Assembly (NCBI RefSeq): GCF_900591205.1
Contig: NZ_UUPU01000014.1
Coordinates: 1-64,000 of the forward strand
Source of the DNA: Pseudomonas viridiflava
GTDB taxonomy: Bacteria > Pseudomonadota > Gammaproteobacteria > Pseudomonadales > Pseudomonadaceae
DNA length: 64,000 nt
Reading direction: 5' to 3'
The translations under genes were made by a program, and so were the position numbers. Positions within the stretch are counted from its first letter, which is position 1; the number at the start of each line of letters is the position of its first letter. Positions 16,405 to 25,456 of this stretch are shown in pieces. Below the pieces are notes generated by a model. That model had not been told where the DNA came from. It did not search any database and worked only from the letters and a program-made list of their open reading frames with translations.

Positions 16405-16872
16405 CTACGCCCGATCTATTCGCCCGGAGTAGCAACCCTGCTTGGCATTGTGAACGTGAATGTAACTAACCTCTGGATTGGCAAACATCCGGGTAACCAC
16501 AGGTTCTATTGCTATTCCATCAGCGACGTCGGCGTCGAGCATCATCCCATCATCAGTGAAAGCGCGAAGTGATAGCAGGCGGATTCGCATAGACTCGGGT
16601 ACTTGATCGACTGCGTCATAAGCCTGTGTGGACCACTCCCGTATGAAGATCGCGTGTGAGGCACGGTAGGGCGTCTTGGCTGGCTGACAGACATGGTTGA
16701 GTAAAAGCACACTCTGACCTGGCTGCGCATCCTTCATTTCGATACGGTCAGGAAAGCCTGGGTTGCTGTCGACGATGCAACGCTTTATCCCGAGAGACGC
16801 AAGCTCTTGGTCGGGCAACCCAAACAGTGCCTGGAATGGCTCCGGGGAAAGGCCAGTTATACGAAACGCCAT
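16405..16872 (-). CDS. DUF1203 domain protein
   Basis: A 155-residue protein that matches the DUF1203 pattern: ITGLSPEPFQALFGLPDQEL at the N-terminus, VDSNPGFPDRIEM and GQSVLLLNHVCQPAKTPYRA in the middle, and the VSYIHVHNAKQGCYSGRIDR block at the end. The function of the family is unknown. AGGAG precedes the ATG. Confidence 0.85.
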   Translation of the reverse strand: MAFRITGLSPEPFQALFGLPDQELASLGIKRCIVDSNPGFPDRIEMKDAQPGQSVLLLNHVCQPAKTPYRASHAIFIREWSTQAYDAVDQVPESMRIRLLSLRAFTDDGMMLDADVADGIAIEPVVTRMFANPEVSYIHVHNAKQGCYSGRIDRA

Positions 16873-17075
16873 GGTCGAACTCCTATTGGTTTGGAGTGCT
16901 ATCAGACTGGAATTCGTACGCTACTGACTATCCGATTCTTGCTGCTGTATTCAAGCTGGCGCGACCGGCTGTTTGGGTAGAAAGCTGGCATTTCGAATGT
17001 TGTTGATTTGGCGGGATTGCACTGTAAAAAGGCTGCGAACTTTCACGACCCACCACTGCAAAAAGGTCACAGGGA

Positions 17076-17504
17076 ATGAGATCAATAGAAAATAATCCTC
17101 CACCGTTCACTCGTATTCCGCTGGCAGCCATCGGCGTCGGGTTGGGCCTTGCCGTTGCCGTCTACACAACTGGAAAAGGCCCCTTTTTCCTGGAGAACTT
17201 TGCCTACACCTGGTTACCGCAAGCGGCAGTGCTTTGCATAGCGCTGTTGTTCAAAGCGTCACGAGAATCACTGGGGGGAATGGCTACTGCCATGGGGCTG
17301 TACTTGTTCGTTTTCCACCTCTGGGTCACAGACTCCATGGGATGGCTTTTCTACTTATTCAGCTTTCCAGGCATCCTCATCGGGGCATTGCTGGGCGTTG
17401 TTTTCAGCCCCCCGCGGAAGCTATTCAAGGCGCTGGTAGCGTTCGCGTGTGTGGTTCTGGGTATAGTGGGAAATTTGGCGGTTCTCGCTGTTACGCTCAG
17501 ATAA
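17076..17504 (+). CDS. Integral membrane protein, four helices
   Basis: A 142-residue protein with four to five hydrophobic segments (about 17-32, 45-60, 70-84, 90-108 and 117-140) and short loops. No family recognised. CACAGGGA precedes the ATG. A small soluble gene follows 100 bp downstream on the same strand. Confidence 0.55.
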   Translation: MRSIENNPPPFTRIPLAAIGVGLGLAVAVYTTGKGPFFLENFAYTWLPQAAVLCIALLFKASRESLGGMATAMGLYLFVFHLWVTDSMGWLFYLFSFPGILIGALLGVVFSPPRKLFKALVAFACVVLGIVGNLAVLAVTLR

Positions 17505-17604
17505 AACTCCTCGCGGTGATGGGCAATATGCTAGGTACTAACAGGCGACTTGCAGCCTTGAGCAACTGATAGCAAACCGAATCCTGGAAGTGAGTCAGTA
17601 TTTT

Positions 17605-18018
17605 ATGAACGAAGGTTGGCAGAACGACGATTACCTCATCGTCCTCACGCAGGATGAAAGCTTGGCTGCGATGAACGCTTACCGATTTGATCATTACCTG
17701 CCGGGTTACACGCTACTGGGCCTGAGAAGTTGGGACGATTTCATCGTCATCAACGCTAGCGGAGTAACGTTTACAGTGCCAACACTGCCGTTAGACGCGT
17801 CTTGTGTTGCGCCGTTTGCGCTGCCCCAGCAGATTTCGCTGGAGCCTGACGAGCAGTTAGCAGGGAAGATCAAGTGGCATGTGAAGCCGTTGGTGTGTGG
17901 AGGGGATCCAGCAGACCAAACGAATGTGGCGTGGATCACTCATGAACAACATGCTGAACTTGTCGTCTGGTGGAACGAACAGTACAAGCGCGCCGGAGCG
18001 CAGCGTTTCAGCGACTAA
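17605..18018 (+). CDS. Hypothetical soluble protein
   Basis: A 137-residue protein with the stretch YTLLGLRSWDDFIVINASGV, a predicted beta-rich core and a tryptophan-containing end (AELVVWWNEQYKRAG). An in-frame GTG 15 bp upstream is an alternative start, but its ribosome binding site would overlap it. Not recognised; small acidic proteins of this kind in accessory regions are often immunity proteins, but there is no partner toxin here. Confidence 0.5.
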   Translation: MNEGWQNDDYLIVLTQDESLAAMNAYRFDHYLPGYTLLGLRSWDDFIVINASGVTFTVPTLPLDASCVAPFALPQQISLEPDEQLAGKIKWHVKPLVCGGDPADQTNVAWITHEQHAELVVWWNEQYKRAGAQRFSD

Positions 18019-18187
18019 TCTTTAAGCCAACATCGTCTGACTTTGAACGCCAGCTAAGGGGCGTTTTCTGCCTGTCGTACAGATAGCCACGGGTCATTTC
18101 GCAGGCTTCACAATTTCACCGACTCGCCGTAAGCGTCTGCCGAAGGCACCTTGCCCGAGCTGAAGTATTCAGTGCTCTGGAAGGTGA

Positions 18188-19096
18188 TCAGATCTCCATG
18201 CGCAACTGTTCTTGGAGCCACTCCAGTAGCGCGTGTACTTCGATCCGTTCATCTGCGCTATTTTTTTTATAAACAGAAATTGCATGGGGCAAAGGAACGC
18301 TTTCTGCGCAAGGTTGCATCAAAGCGCCCTCTTCAATAAGTTTTCCGGCAGTTCGACGCCATCCTAATGCAATGCCATGCCCCGCGACTGCCGCCTGAAG
18401 CATCAGCGGGTAGCTATCAAACACCGTACCTCGCGGATGATCTGCCATCGTATTTCCAAACACCTGCAACCAGTCTTCCCAGGCCATGAAGTCTGGGGGA
18501 GTAGAGCGATAGTGCAAAAGATTGTGCGGACGAAGCTCTTCAAGGCTCAGCAACTTGCCAGTTGCAAGGTAGCGCGGGCTGCACACTGGGAAGACTTCGT
18601 CGGCAGCCGTAAATACTAGAGTATGCAAGCCGCTAGCGCGTCCGGTGCTTTGCAGGGCAACATCGAAGTGGTCATTGAATTCGGCAATAGGCCGCGTCGA
18701 GGTCACTACTTGAACCTCGATTCCCGCATATTGATCTTGGAACGTGGAGAGGCGAGGCATCATCCAATAAAAGGCTTCACATAATTGGCAAAGTAAAACG
18801 ACACGATTTTTGCGATGTGTTTTTCGAAGCGCCACAGCACCGTCGCTGATACTTCCCAATGCCGCGCTTACCACTGCTCCTAACTCCCGTCCTTCCTCCG
18901 TCAAAAAGACAGCTCGATTACGGCGGATAAAGAGCTTCAAGCCGAGATCTTCTTCAAGACTGCGGATTTGCCGGCTGATGGCGGCCTGGGTGATGTGCAA
19001 CTCATCCGCGGCCTTCGAGAAGCTTTCCAGTCGGGCAGCCGCTTCAAAAGGCAGCAAACTGGTGAGCGGTGGCAATGTCTTCCTAAGCTTATTCAT
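18188..19096 (-). CDS. LysR-family regulator (GcvA-like)
   Basis: A 302-residue LTTR with the GcvA-subgroup N-terminus (LPPLTSLLPFEAAARLESFS, then AADELHITQAAISRQIRSLE) and an effector domain with the HNLLHYRS and VAGHGIALGWRR blocks typical of that subgroup. It is divergent from the DMT exporter with a 93-bp gap, so it likely controls that transporter. Effector unknown. Confidence 0.9.
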   Translation of the reverse strand: MNKLRKTLPPLTSLLPFEAAARLESFSKAADELHITQAAISRQIRSLEEDLGLKLFIRRNRAVFLTEEGRELGAVVSAALGSISDGAVALRKTHRKNRVVLLCQLCEAFYWMMPRLSTFQDQYAGIEVQVVTSTRPIAEFNDHFDVALQSTGRASGLHTLVFTAADEVFPVCSPRYLATGKLLSLEELRPHNLLHYRSTPPDFMAWEDWLQVFGNTMADHPRGTVFDSYPLMLQAAVAGHGIALGWRRTAGKLIEEGALMQPCAESVPLPHAISVYKKNSADERIEVHALLEWLQEQLRMEI

Positions 19097-19189
19097 AATC
19101 AGCCGTTATGCATCCAGACCTGAGAACTCGTTTGTAGCACACCTGCGACGGTGGGCAATATGAGCTGAACACCTATTGGATTTCAGCTT

Positions 19190-20152
19190 ATGGTCACCGC
19201 CCGTTCAACTATCATCGCCGGAGTGATTCTCGCCGTTTTCGCGACGCTGGCTTGGGCTCTTAACTTCATAGCCCCTTACGTCACTGGCGCCTACAGCATT
19301 TACGACCTTACGGTCATCAGGTTTCTAATCGCGGGTGCCTTGGGGGCGCTAGGCGTGATCCTGTGTCGCGCCCAGCGGCGGATATTGCAACGCTCCCAGC
19401 AGTTGCTCGCCGCAGGGCTGGGCGCAATCGGATATTTAGGGTACAGCAGCTGTATTGCCGCAGGCGTAATCTTCGGTGGCCCCGTGCTGACGGCGGCGTT
19501 TGTTGGATTCGTACCTGTTCTACTCGCCTTATTCGGCAATGCGAGAGAAAAGACAGTGCAGTGGCACAGCCTTGCCCTACCACTGACCTTCTTGATGGTT
19601 GGGCTCGTCCTTTCAAATATCAGCAGCATGAATCTGCCGCAGGCAGGGAAGACGTCTTGGCTAGCGGGATTATTCTTTTCTGTCCTGGCAGTGGCCCTGT
19701 GGTTAGCCTTCAGTCTGCTGAATCAAAGCGCCATGGGGAAACTTCCGCGTGCTGCAACAGGCATCTGGACAGGGTTGATGATGGCGGGTGCTGGCGTGGG
19801 CACCTTGTGCCTGATACCCGTTGTACAAGCGCTAGGTCTTTTTAAGCTCCCGAGCATGGGTTTCAGCATCACCTCGGCGGGACATCTTTATGCCTGGAGC
19901 TTGGTCATTGCGGTTATGTCTTCGGTGATCGGCGCTTGGGCATGGAACGCAGCGACACGACGGCTCCCGATGGTGCTTTCCGGTCAGTTGATTTCGCTGG
20001 AGTCTTTGTTCGCAGCTTTACTCGGTTTGCTCTTTAACGGCAGGCTTCCAACGCCCATAGAGGCGTCAGGTCTTATTGCCGTGCTCATAGGTGCAGGAAT
20101 AGCGGTTCACAGCATTCTCAATGTAGATGGTGCGTCTGCCACAGGTAGATGA
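19190..20152 (+). CDS. DMT-superfamily (EamA) transporter
   Basis: A 320-residue inner-membrane protein with ten hydrophobic segments in two EamA repeats: the first half begins IAGVILAVFATLAWALNFIA, and the second half carries SVIGAWAWNAATRRLPMVLSG and the SLESLFAALLGL end block. DMT proteins export amino acids, drugs or metabolites. The divergent LysR gene is the probable regulator. Substrate unknown. Confidence 0.88.
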   Translation: MVTARSTIIAGVILAVFATLAWALNFIAPYVTGAYSIYDLTVIRFLIAGALGALGVILCRAQRRILQRSQQLLAAGLGAIGYLGYSSCIAAGVIFGGPVLTAAFVGFVPVLLALFGNAREKTVQWHSLALPLTFLMVGLVLSNISSMNLPQAGKTSWLAGLFFSVLAVALWLAFSLLNQSAMGKLPRAATGIWTGLMMAGAGVGTLCLIPVVQALGLFKLPSMGFSITSAGHLYAWSLVIAVMSSVIGAWAWNAATRRLPMVLSGQLISLESLFAALLGLLFNGRLPTPIEASGLIAVLIGAGIAVHSILNVDGASATGR

Positions 20153-20254
20153 CTCAAACTCGCCCTCAACGGCCCCAACAAAATTTTTCACCGCTTACGC
20201 AATGCGCCTGCTTTCTTGTGGTCTCTACCCTCGACTCCGCAAAAGGACAGGCCC

Positions 20255-20857
20255 ATGTCGATACGCCCTGCACTCTGCCTACTGACCCTGCCGTTATTCG
20301 CGGGCTGCCAGTATTTACCCCACACCGATTACTTCGCGGCCCCTGAAAACGAGCCCAACCCCGCCTGGATACGCATCGTCAACTTCACTCAGCATGCCAC
20401 TCTGTACCAGTACGAAAACGGGATACGTTCGGGCGGCGTCATTCGCAGTGGGCCGCTGCCGTTCATCCACACACAGGATGAGGGGATGCCCAAAGCAGGG
20501 CAAAATCTCACGTCGGACTATTACGAAACTCGCATCCGACCCGGCATCGAAACGCACGTGGGTATGTACTGGGAGGGGGCGCGCACGCGATCTTGCTACG
20601 TCTCGACGAAGTTCACGCCTCAACCTGGGCACTATTACCAGTTCAAGCTGACATCGGGTTCAACAGGCACCTGCACGTTATATCCCTCGCTGATTGAGCG
20701 CGACAAGGACGCAGACGGCTGGCATCTCACTCCCAACTCGCAGGTGACGTACAAGGGCGAAGGGCCGACGGCCAAAACCCATTACAACAATAGCCGCTTC
20801 GAAGACCCCAATTACCACCCGCCGGCGCAGCTTTATCCCGGCATAGACGTTTTATAA
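20255..20857 (+). CDS. Putative lipoprotein
   Basis: A 200-residue predicted lipoprotein: MSIRPALCLLTLPLFAGC gives a short signal with lipobox LFAGC. The mature domain is rich in Tyr, Thr and Pro (QNLTSDYYETRIRPGIETHV, TPQPGHYYQFKLTSG) and has two further cysteines. AAAAGGACAGGCCC lies before the ATG. No family recognised. The next small gene follows 14 bp later and is probably co-transcribed. Confidence 0.6.
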   Translation: MSIRPALCLLTLPLFAGCQYLPHTDYFAAPENEPNPAWIRIVNFTQHATLYQYENGIRSGGVIRSGPLPFIHTQDEGMPKAGQNLTSDYYETRIRPGIETHVGMYWEGARTRSCYVSTKFTPQPGHYYQFKLTSGSTGTCTLYPSLIERDKDADGWHLTPNSQVTYKGEGPTAKTHYNNSRFEDPNYHPPAQLYPGIDVL

Positions 20858-20871
20858 AGAGGAGCAGTTCG

Positions 20872-21180
20872 GTGGGTATCAGAAAGTACTGGCTGACGCT
20901 CGGCGAACGAGCATCAGAGGACTTGTTCGCATGGTCGGCATTTGTCGCGCAAACGGAATTCCTGTGGCAAGACGCTGCTTTGGTCCAGGACGCCGTCGCG
21001 TGGCAGCGTCTTTGGTTCGAACTGGAGATAATCAACGGGCTTGCGCTGGCCCAATGGGACGATCAGGGAAGGCCGAATGATTGGTCATGCGCCTGGAACA
21101 AAGACTATCGAAAAGAGGCGGCCGCCCTGGCGACTGAACTGGCAGCCATGGTTTGCGATGCAGATTCATCTGCCGTCTGA
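20872..21180 (+). CDS. Hypothetical protein, tryptophan-rich
   Basis: A 102-residue protein with eight tryptophans and a helical profile (YWLTLGERASEDLFAWSAFV, WQRLWFELEIINGLALAQWD). GTG start with AGAGGAG at good spacing. It follows the lipoprotein gene closely. Not recognised. Confidence 0.5.
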   Translation: MGIRKYWLTLGERASEDLFAWSAFVAQTEFLWQDAALVQDAVAWQRLWFELEIINGLALAQWDDQGRPNDWSCAWNKDYRKEAAALATELAAMVCDADSSAV

Positions 21181-21334
21181 ATACACGAGGTCAATATGGG
21201 CTATCACGTCTGCCACAGAGACCGCCCTTCATTCATAGTTGAGATAGATATCTGAATTCGACGGTGAAGCCAAACTGGGAACCACCTATCAGGCTCTCTA
21301 TACTGGCCCCAGGATGGTAGTTGGAGCACAAGAT

Positions 21335-21817
21335 ATGCCCGTCACACCCCATCAAAATCCCCCAATCACTTTGGTCCTAACTCAACAAAGCGACTTGGAT
21401 AATCTTGTCGCCATTCGAATTGAGGCCATGCGCGAAAGTTTGGAGCGTGTTGGGCGATTTGATCCAGTGCGCGCGCGCGAGCGGTTTCTCAGCGGCTTTG
21501 AAGCTCGCAACACGCGCTACATCGAGGTATCTGGAGAGAGGGTTGGTTTTGTAGTGATCAAGCACCTCCACAATGAACTCTTGCTCGACCACTTGTATGT
21601 GAGACCGAGCGCGCAAGGATCAGGTGTGGGGTCTGCTGTTCTCACTCAGATTTTCAAAGAGGCGGATGCGGCTGCGCTCCCTATTAAAGTGGGCGCGCTC
21701 AAAGAAAGCGCTTCGAATCGCTTTTATACCCGCCATGGCTTCCAGTTCATCGAAAGCAGTGAATTCGACAATTATTATGTTCGTCAGAGTGTTCCGGCGA
21801 TTGGCCCAGCTTGCTAG
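21335..21817 (+). CDS. GNAT-family N-acetyltransferase
   Basis: A 160-residue GNAT enzyme. The acetyl-CoA binding motif A is LLLDHLYVRPSAQGSGVGSA (residues ~88-107), and the C-terminal block NRFYTRHGFQFIESSEFDNY is the usual motif B. Ribosomal, small-molecule or antibiotic substrates are all possible. An ATG 21 bp upstream is in frame, but TTGGAGCACAAG fits the start chosen here. Confidence 0.85.
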   Translation: MPVTPHQNPPITLVLTQQSDLDNLVAIRIEAMRESLERVGRFDPVRARERFLSGFEARNTRYIEVSGERVGFVVIKHLHNELLLDHLYVRPSAQGSGVGSAVLTQIFKEADAAALPIKVGALKESASNRFYTRHGFQFIESSEFDNYYVRQSVPAIGPAC

Positions 21818-21922
21818 CTGGATATGATGCGTCGTGGTGTGCGTTTTGACACGGTCTGGGCAGGATGCGGCCTATTCCGAACGCCAGCTCTGCGCCAGAA
21901 GCGGAGCCGCACCGAACATCCC

Positions 21923-22366
21923 TCAGGCTCGGCGTTTATACGTCAGGTAATCATGGGCACCGGTGCCGGTGCATAAAAAACCCGCCTTCTCGTACATCTT
22001 CTTCGCGGGGTTATCATGTCGCACACCCAAGCTCAACTGCGTGAATCCGTGCTGTGCCGCGTCCAGGGCATAGGCTTCCAAGAGGGCCATTCCCACGCCG
22101 CTACGCCGATGTTCCGGCGTTACATGGATAGTGCAAAGCTCTGCGTAATGCTGCTCAGGTATCCAGAGTGAGTAACCTGCGAAGGTATTACCCATGACCG
22201 CGACTTTCAGACGGTCAAAGTTCTCTGCCCAACGAGTCAGGTGCCGTTCCAGTTGGGTTCGCCACGATGCTTCATGCTCGGGCTCCCAACAACGGATATA
22301 ACTCTCCTCGCCTCGGTAGATGGCCGGAAGGTCGGTAACGAGTGCTTGTCTGAGTTGTAGCGCCAT
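21923..22366 (-). CDS. GNAT-family N-acetyltransferase
   Basis: A 147-residue GNAT enzyme with motif A ELCTIHVTPEHRRSGVGMAL and motif B NPAKKMYEKAGFLCTGTGAH. Its start lies 125 bp downstream of a truncated copy of the DUF6124-type leader in the same orientation, so the residual leader could be part of its 5' untranslated region. The substrate is unknown. Confidence 0.85.
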   Translation of the reverse strand: MALQLRQALVTDLPAIYRGEESYIRCWEPEHEASWRTQLERHLTRWAENFDRLKVAVMGNTFAGYSLWIPEQHYAELCTIHVTPEHRRSGVGMALLEAYALDAAQHGFTQLSLGVRHDNPAKKMYEKAGFLCTGTGAHDYLTYKRRA

Positions 22367-22490
22367 TCCATTAGCCTTTGATGATGTAAAGGTATGTTAT
22401 GGCCTGCCTGACATTTCGCAAAGTCTGAAGTGAGTCGCCGTCCGGGTGCAGCGCGAGGTTCCACGCGGCTAGCAGCCGCTCATGAACCGC

Positions 22491-22680
22491 CATCAAGCAC
22501 GGATGAGACCGTCCGATAGATGAAGCTCATGCACCGACTGGAATAACCCCAGGCTACTAAACCCGATCACTGAGTTGTCTGCGACCGAGCCACCTTAGAG
22601 ACGCCCACTAAAGCGCACAAGCCGGCGGATTCTCACGCAAGCCTAGGCAAGGGAGCAAGGCGCTGTCGCCTCGGACTTTC
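22491..22680 (-). ncRNA. Truncated DUF6124-type leader, copy B
   Basis: The 5' two thirds of the leader element are present: the GGG-UUUAGUAG-CC hairpin at 22552-22564, and the conserved upstream block that begins at the end of the flavin monooxygenase gene. The 3' part with the CUACUA and second UUUAGUAG hairpins is missing, as is the DUF6124 gene. What remains lies between the monooxygenase and the GNAT gene, both on the same strand, and is probably a decaying copy. Confidence 0.65.
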
Positions 22681-22685
22681 CTGTT

Positions 22686-23936
22686 TCAGGTTTTGTTGTA
22701 GGACATGTACTCATTCTGCAAAACAATATGGTCCGCCACGTACTTCGCGTCGTGCCAAACCCCATAGATAAATGAGGAGGCGCGGTTCACCAGATTCGGC
22801 AAGCCGAGGAAGTAAATCCCGCTCTGCGCCGAGATCCCGCGCTTGTGGAACGGCTCGCCTTTTTCGTCGAACGCATCGACTTTCAACCAACTGAAATCGA
22901 ACTTGAAACCGGTCGCCCAGAGGATGGTGGTGATGCCGGCCTCGGCCAGGTTCAGGCTGAGGATTGGGTTGATCAGGCATTGCGGGTCGGGCAGCAGTTC
23001 CCAGGCGTCGGGCTCCAGGGGGAAGGGCAAGCCGTTGGCCTCGATGTAGGCGTCCGCGTCGCGCAGTACATCAAAGTAGGCGCGGTCGCCTTCGGCCACG
23101 TTGTGGGCCAGGCCCGGTTGGAAGGTCATGACGCCGTCGTGCCAGTCCTGGGTCACGCCTACCAGGTGGATGCCCTGGTGCGCCAGGCGGCGGAAGTCCA
23201 CGGTCTTACCGCCTTCGTAGCCACTGACCGCGAAGGCTACGTGCTTTTTCTTCGGCTGGATTTTGACTTCGTCCCACAGGCCCAGGGCGCCGAGCCACCA
23301 GCAGTAATCGCGGCTGCGGTAGGCGCGGGGTGGGCGGTAGTGTTCGCCTACGGAGAGGTACACGGTTTTGCCGGCCTTTTGCAGTTCTTCGGCGATCTGT
23401 GAGCCGGAGGCGCCGGCACCGACGACCAGTACGGCGCCTTCGGGCAACTGGCTGGGGTTTTTGTAGGCCGAGGAGTGCAGTTGATGCACCGGCGCCGTGG
23501 TCGGGACGATGTTGGGGATCGACGGGCGCTGGAACGGGCCGGTCGCGGCCACCACGTTGGCGGCTTCGAATACGCCGGCCGAGGTGGTGACCTTGAAGCC
23601 GGGGCGGCCTACGTGGCGTTCCACTTGCTGCACCTCCACGCCGGTGCGTACCGGGGCCTGCAACTTCTCTACGTAGGCTTCGAAGTAGTCGGCCATGCGC
23701 TCTTTGGGCGGGAAGGCTTCGGGGGAAATGCCTTCGAATTTGAGCCCGGGAAAGCGGTCATGCCAGGCCGGGCCGTTGGCGACCAGTGAGTCCCAGCGCT
23801 CCGAGCGCCAGCGCTCGGCGATGCGGCTGCGCTCCAGCACGATGTGGGGCACGCCCATCAGGGACAGGTGTTCGCTCATGGCGACCCCGGCCTGGCCTGC
23901 GCCGACTACCAGGGTGTTGATTGTTTCGACGGACAT
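22686..23936 (-). CDS. Flavin-containing monooxygenase (NAD(P)/FAD)
   Basis: A 416-residue two-dinucleotide-binding flavoprotein: FAD site VVGAGQAGVAMSEHL at the N-terminus, NADPH site VVGAGASGSQIAEEL near residue 170, and the ATGFKFDFSWL motif near 355. Relatives (CzcO/FMO type) oxygenate S, N or carbonyl carbon. It is the last gene of the minus-strand arm of the catabolic cluster (RidA-like, quinone reductase, dehydroquinase-like, this gene), separated from the previous one by 85 bp that hold a single REP half. The substrate is unknown. Its C-terminal end is duplicated as a remnant at 11.9 kb. Confidence 0.85.
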   Translation of the reverse strand: MSVETINTLVVGAGQAGVAMSEHLSLMGVPHIVLERSRIAERWRSERWDSLVANGPAWHDRFPGLKFEGISPEAFPPKERMADYFEAYVEKLQAPVRTGVEVQQVERHVGRPGFKVTTSAGVFEAANVVAATGPFQRPSIPNIVPTTAPVHQLHSSAYKNPSQLPEGAVLVVGAGASGSQIAEELQKAGKTVYLSVGEHYRPPRAYRSRDYCWWLGALGLWDEVKIQPKKKHVAFAVSGYEGGKTVDFRRLAHQGIHLVGVTQDWHDGVMTFQPGLAHNVAEGDRAYFDVLRDADAYIEANGLPFPLEPDAWELLPDPQCLINPILSLNLAEAGITTILWATGFKFDFSWLKVDAFDEKGEPFHKRGISAQSGIYFLGLPNLVNRASSFIYGVWHDAKYVADHIVLQNEYMSYNKT

Positions 23937-24021
23937 AGGCGTTTCCTGAAAAGTAAGAGGTTTATCAGCAGCACCGAAGGTTCAGTGTGGGAGCAGGCTT
24001 GCTGTGTTTTCGAATCCGTAT

Positions 24022-24462
24022 TTAAGGTTTGAGCAACGCGGTCACGGCCGTGAGTGCCAGTTCATAGCCCAGCGCCCCCAAGCCTGCGATCACGCCGGTG
24101 GCGGCCCTGGACACGTAGGAGTGGTGCCGAAAGCTTTCGCGCTTCCAGATATTGCTCATGTGCGCTTCGATGACCGGGCCGTCGAAGGCCAGCAGCGCGT
24201 CGAGGATCGGCACCGAGCTGTAGCTGAGCCCGGCCGCATTGATCACGATCGCATCGGCGCTGAGCCGCGCTGCCTGAATCCAGTCCACCAGCACGCCTTC
24301 GTGGTTGCTCTGGCGAAAGTCCAGGCTCAGCCCCAGCTCTGCGGCGTGGCGTTGGCAGCGCGCTTCGATGCTGGTGTAGCTTTCGCTGCCGTACGTGCCG
24401 TTGGTTTCCAGCCCGTAGAGGTTGGCGTTGGGCCCATTGAGGAAAAACACGCGGTGGGGCAT
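24022..24462 (-). CDS. Type II 3-dehydroquinate dehydratase-like protein
   Basis: A 146-residue member of the type II dehydroquinase family: FFLNGPNANLYG at the start, the EAHMSNIWKRESFRHHSYVS block with the catalytic His (E-x-H) and Arg, and GVIAGLGALGYELAL at the end. The substrate-binding loop that reads INPGAYTHTS in biosynthetic enzymes is INAAGLSYSS here. As its neighbours are catabolic, I infer a changed substrate (a cyclic hydroxy acid) rather than a role in the shikimate pathway. Start: ATG with GGAG upstream. Confidence 0.8.
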   Translation of the reverse strand: MPHRVFFLNGPNANLYGLETNGTYGSESYTSIEARCQRHAAELGLSLDFRQSNHEGVLVDWIQAARLSADAIVINAAGLSYSSVPILDALLAFDGPVIEAHMSNIWKRESFRHHSYVSRAATGVIAGLGALGYELALTAVTALLKP

Positions 24463-24475
24463 GGGGCTCTCCAGG

Positions 24476-25456
24476 TCAGTGCGCGACGGTCAGTACGACT
24501 TTGCCGACGTTGGCGTTGGCTTCCAGCAGGCGGTGAGCCTCGGCGGCCTGCGCCAGCGGCAGCTGCGCGTGGATCTGCGGGTGGACCGCACCGGAGGCGA
24601 GCCAGGGCAAAAAACGTGAGCGGATACACACCGCCAAGCGGGCTTTTTCGGCGTGGCTTTTGGGGCGCAGGGTAGAGGCCGTGAGGCTGAGGTTTTTGCG
24701 CATCAGCACCTGCAAATCCAGCTCGATCCGGGCGCCTTGCAGGAATGACAGGCTCACATGCCGCCCGCCCATGGCCATGGCCGCGAGGTTGCGCGCCACG
24801 TAGGGGCCGCCGACGTTGTCCAGCACCACGTCCACGCCACGCCCTTCGGTGCAGGCGTTTACCACCTCGACAAAGTCTTCAGCGTGGCGATCCACCGCGT
24901 GCCACACGCCGAGGGCTTGCAACATTGCGACTTTCTGCGGGCCGCCGGCGGTGGCGATCACCCGCGCACCGGCGGCGTGCGCGCACTGCACGGCGAAGCT
25001 GCCGACGCCGCTGGCGGCGCCGTGGATCAGCACGCTGTCGCCGCTGCGCAGGCGGCCCAGTTCAAACAGGTTGTGCCACACGGTAAACGCCGCTTCCGGC
25101 ACGCCGGCGGCATGTTCGAGCGACAGCCCCGTCGGCACCGGCAGGCAATGCGCCGCGTGCGCCACGCAGTAGTCGGCGTAGCCGCCGCCATTGAGCAAGG
25201 CCATCACGCGATCACCGGGGGCAAATTCGTCCACGCCGCTGCCGACTGCAACCACGCTGCCCGCCGCCTCCAGGCCCAGTACATCGGTGATGCCGGGCGG
25301 AATCGGCGCGCCGCTGCGCTGCATCAGGTCCGGGCGGTTGACGCCGGCGGCGGCCACGCGGATCAGCACCTCGCCCGCCAGGGGTGTTGGCACCGGGCGC
25401 TGCACCAGCTCCAGCACGTGCGGGCCGCCAGGCTCGCGGGCAATCACGGCGTTCAT
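24476..25456 (-). CDS. Zinc-free MDR-family quinone reductase-like oxidoreductase
   Basis: A 326-residue medium-chain reductase of the quinone-oxidoreductase branch: GROES-like domain, then the nucleotide-binding motif LIHGAASGVGSFAVQCAH (about residues 143-160). No catalytic zinc cysteines are present in the GHE region (LGLEAAGSV). Members reduce quinones or the double bond of enals and enones with NADPH. It overlaps the RidA-like gene upstream by 4 bp (ATGA) and is followed after 19 bp by the dehydroquinase-like gene, in one operon. Confidence 0.85.
   Translation of the reverse strand: MNAVIAREPGGPHVLELVQRPVPTPLAGEVLIRVAAAGVNRPDLMQRSGAPIPPGITDVLGLEAAGSVVAVGSGVDEFAPGDRVMALLNGGGYADYCVAHAAHCLPVPTGLSLEHAAGVPEAAFTVWHNLFELGRLRSGDSVLIHGAASGVGSFAVQCAHAAGARVIATAGGPQKVAMLQALGVWHAVDRHAEDFVEVVNACTEGRGVDVVLDNVGGPYVARNLAAMAMGGRHVSLSFLQGARIELDLQVLMRKNLSLTASTLRPKSHAEKARLAVCIRSRFLPWLASGAVHPQIHAQLPLAQAAEAHRLLEANANVGKVVLTVAH

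Noticed and set aside
24022..24462. Biosynthetic aroQ of the shikimate pathway
   Set aside because: The substrate loop differs and the neighbours are catabolic; no shikimate gene is nearby.
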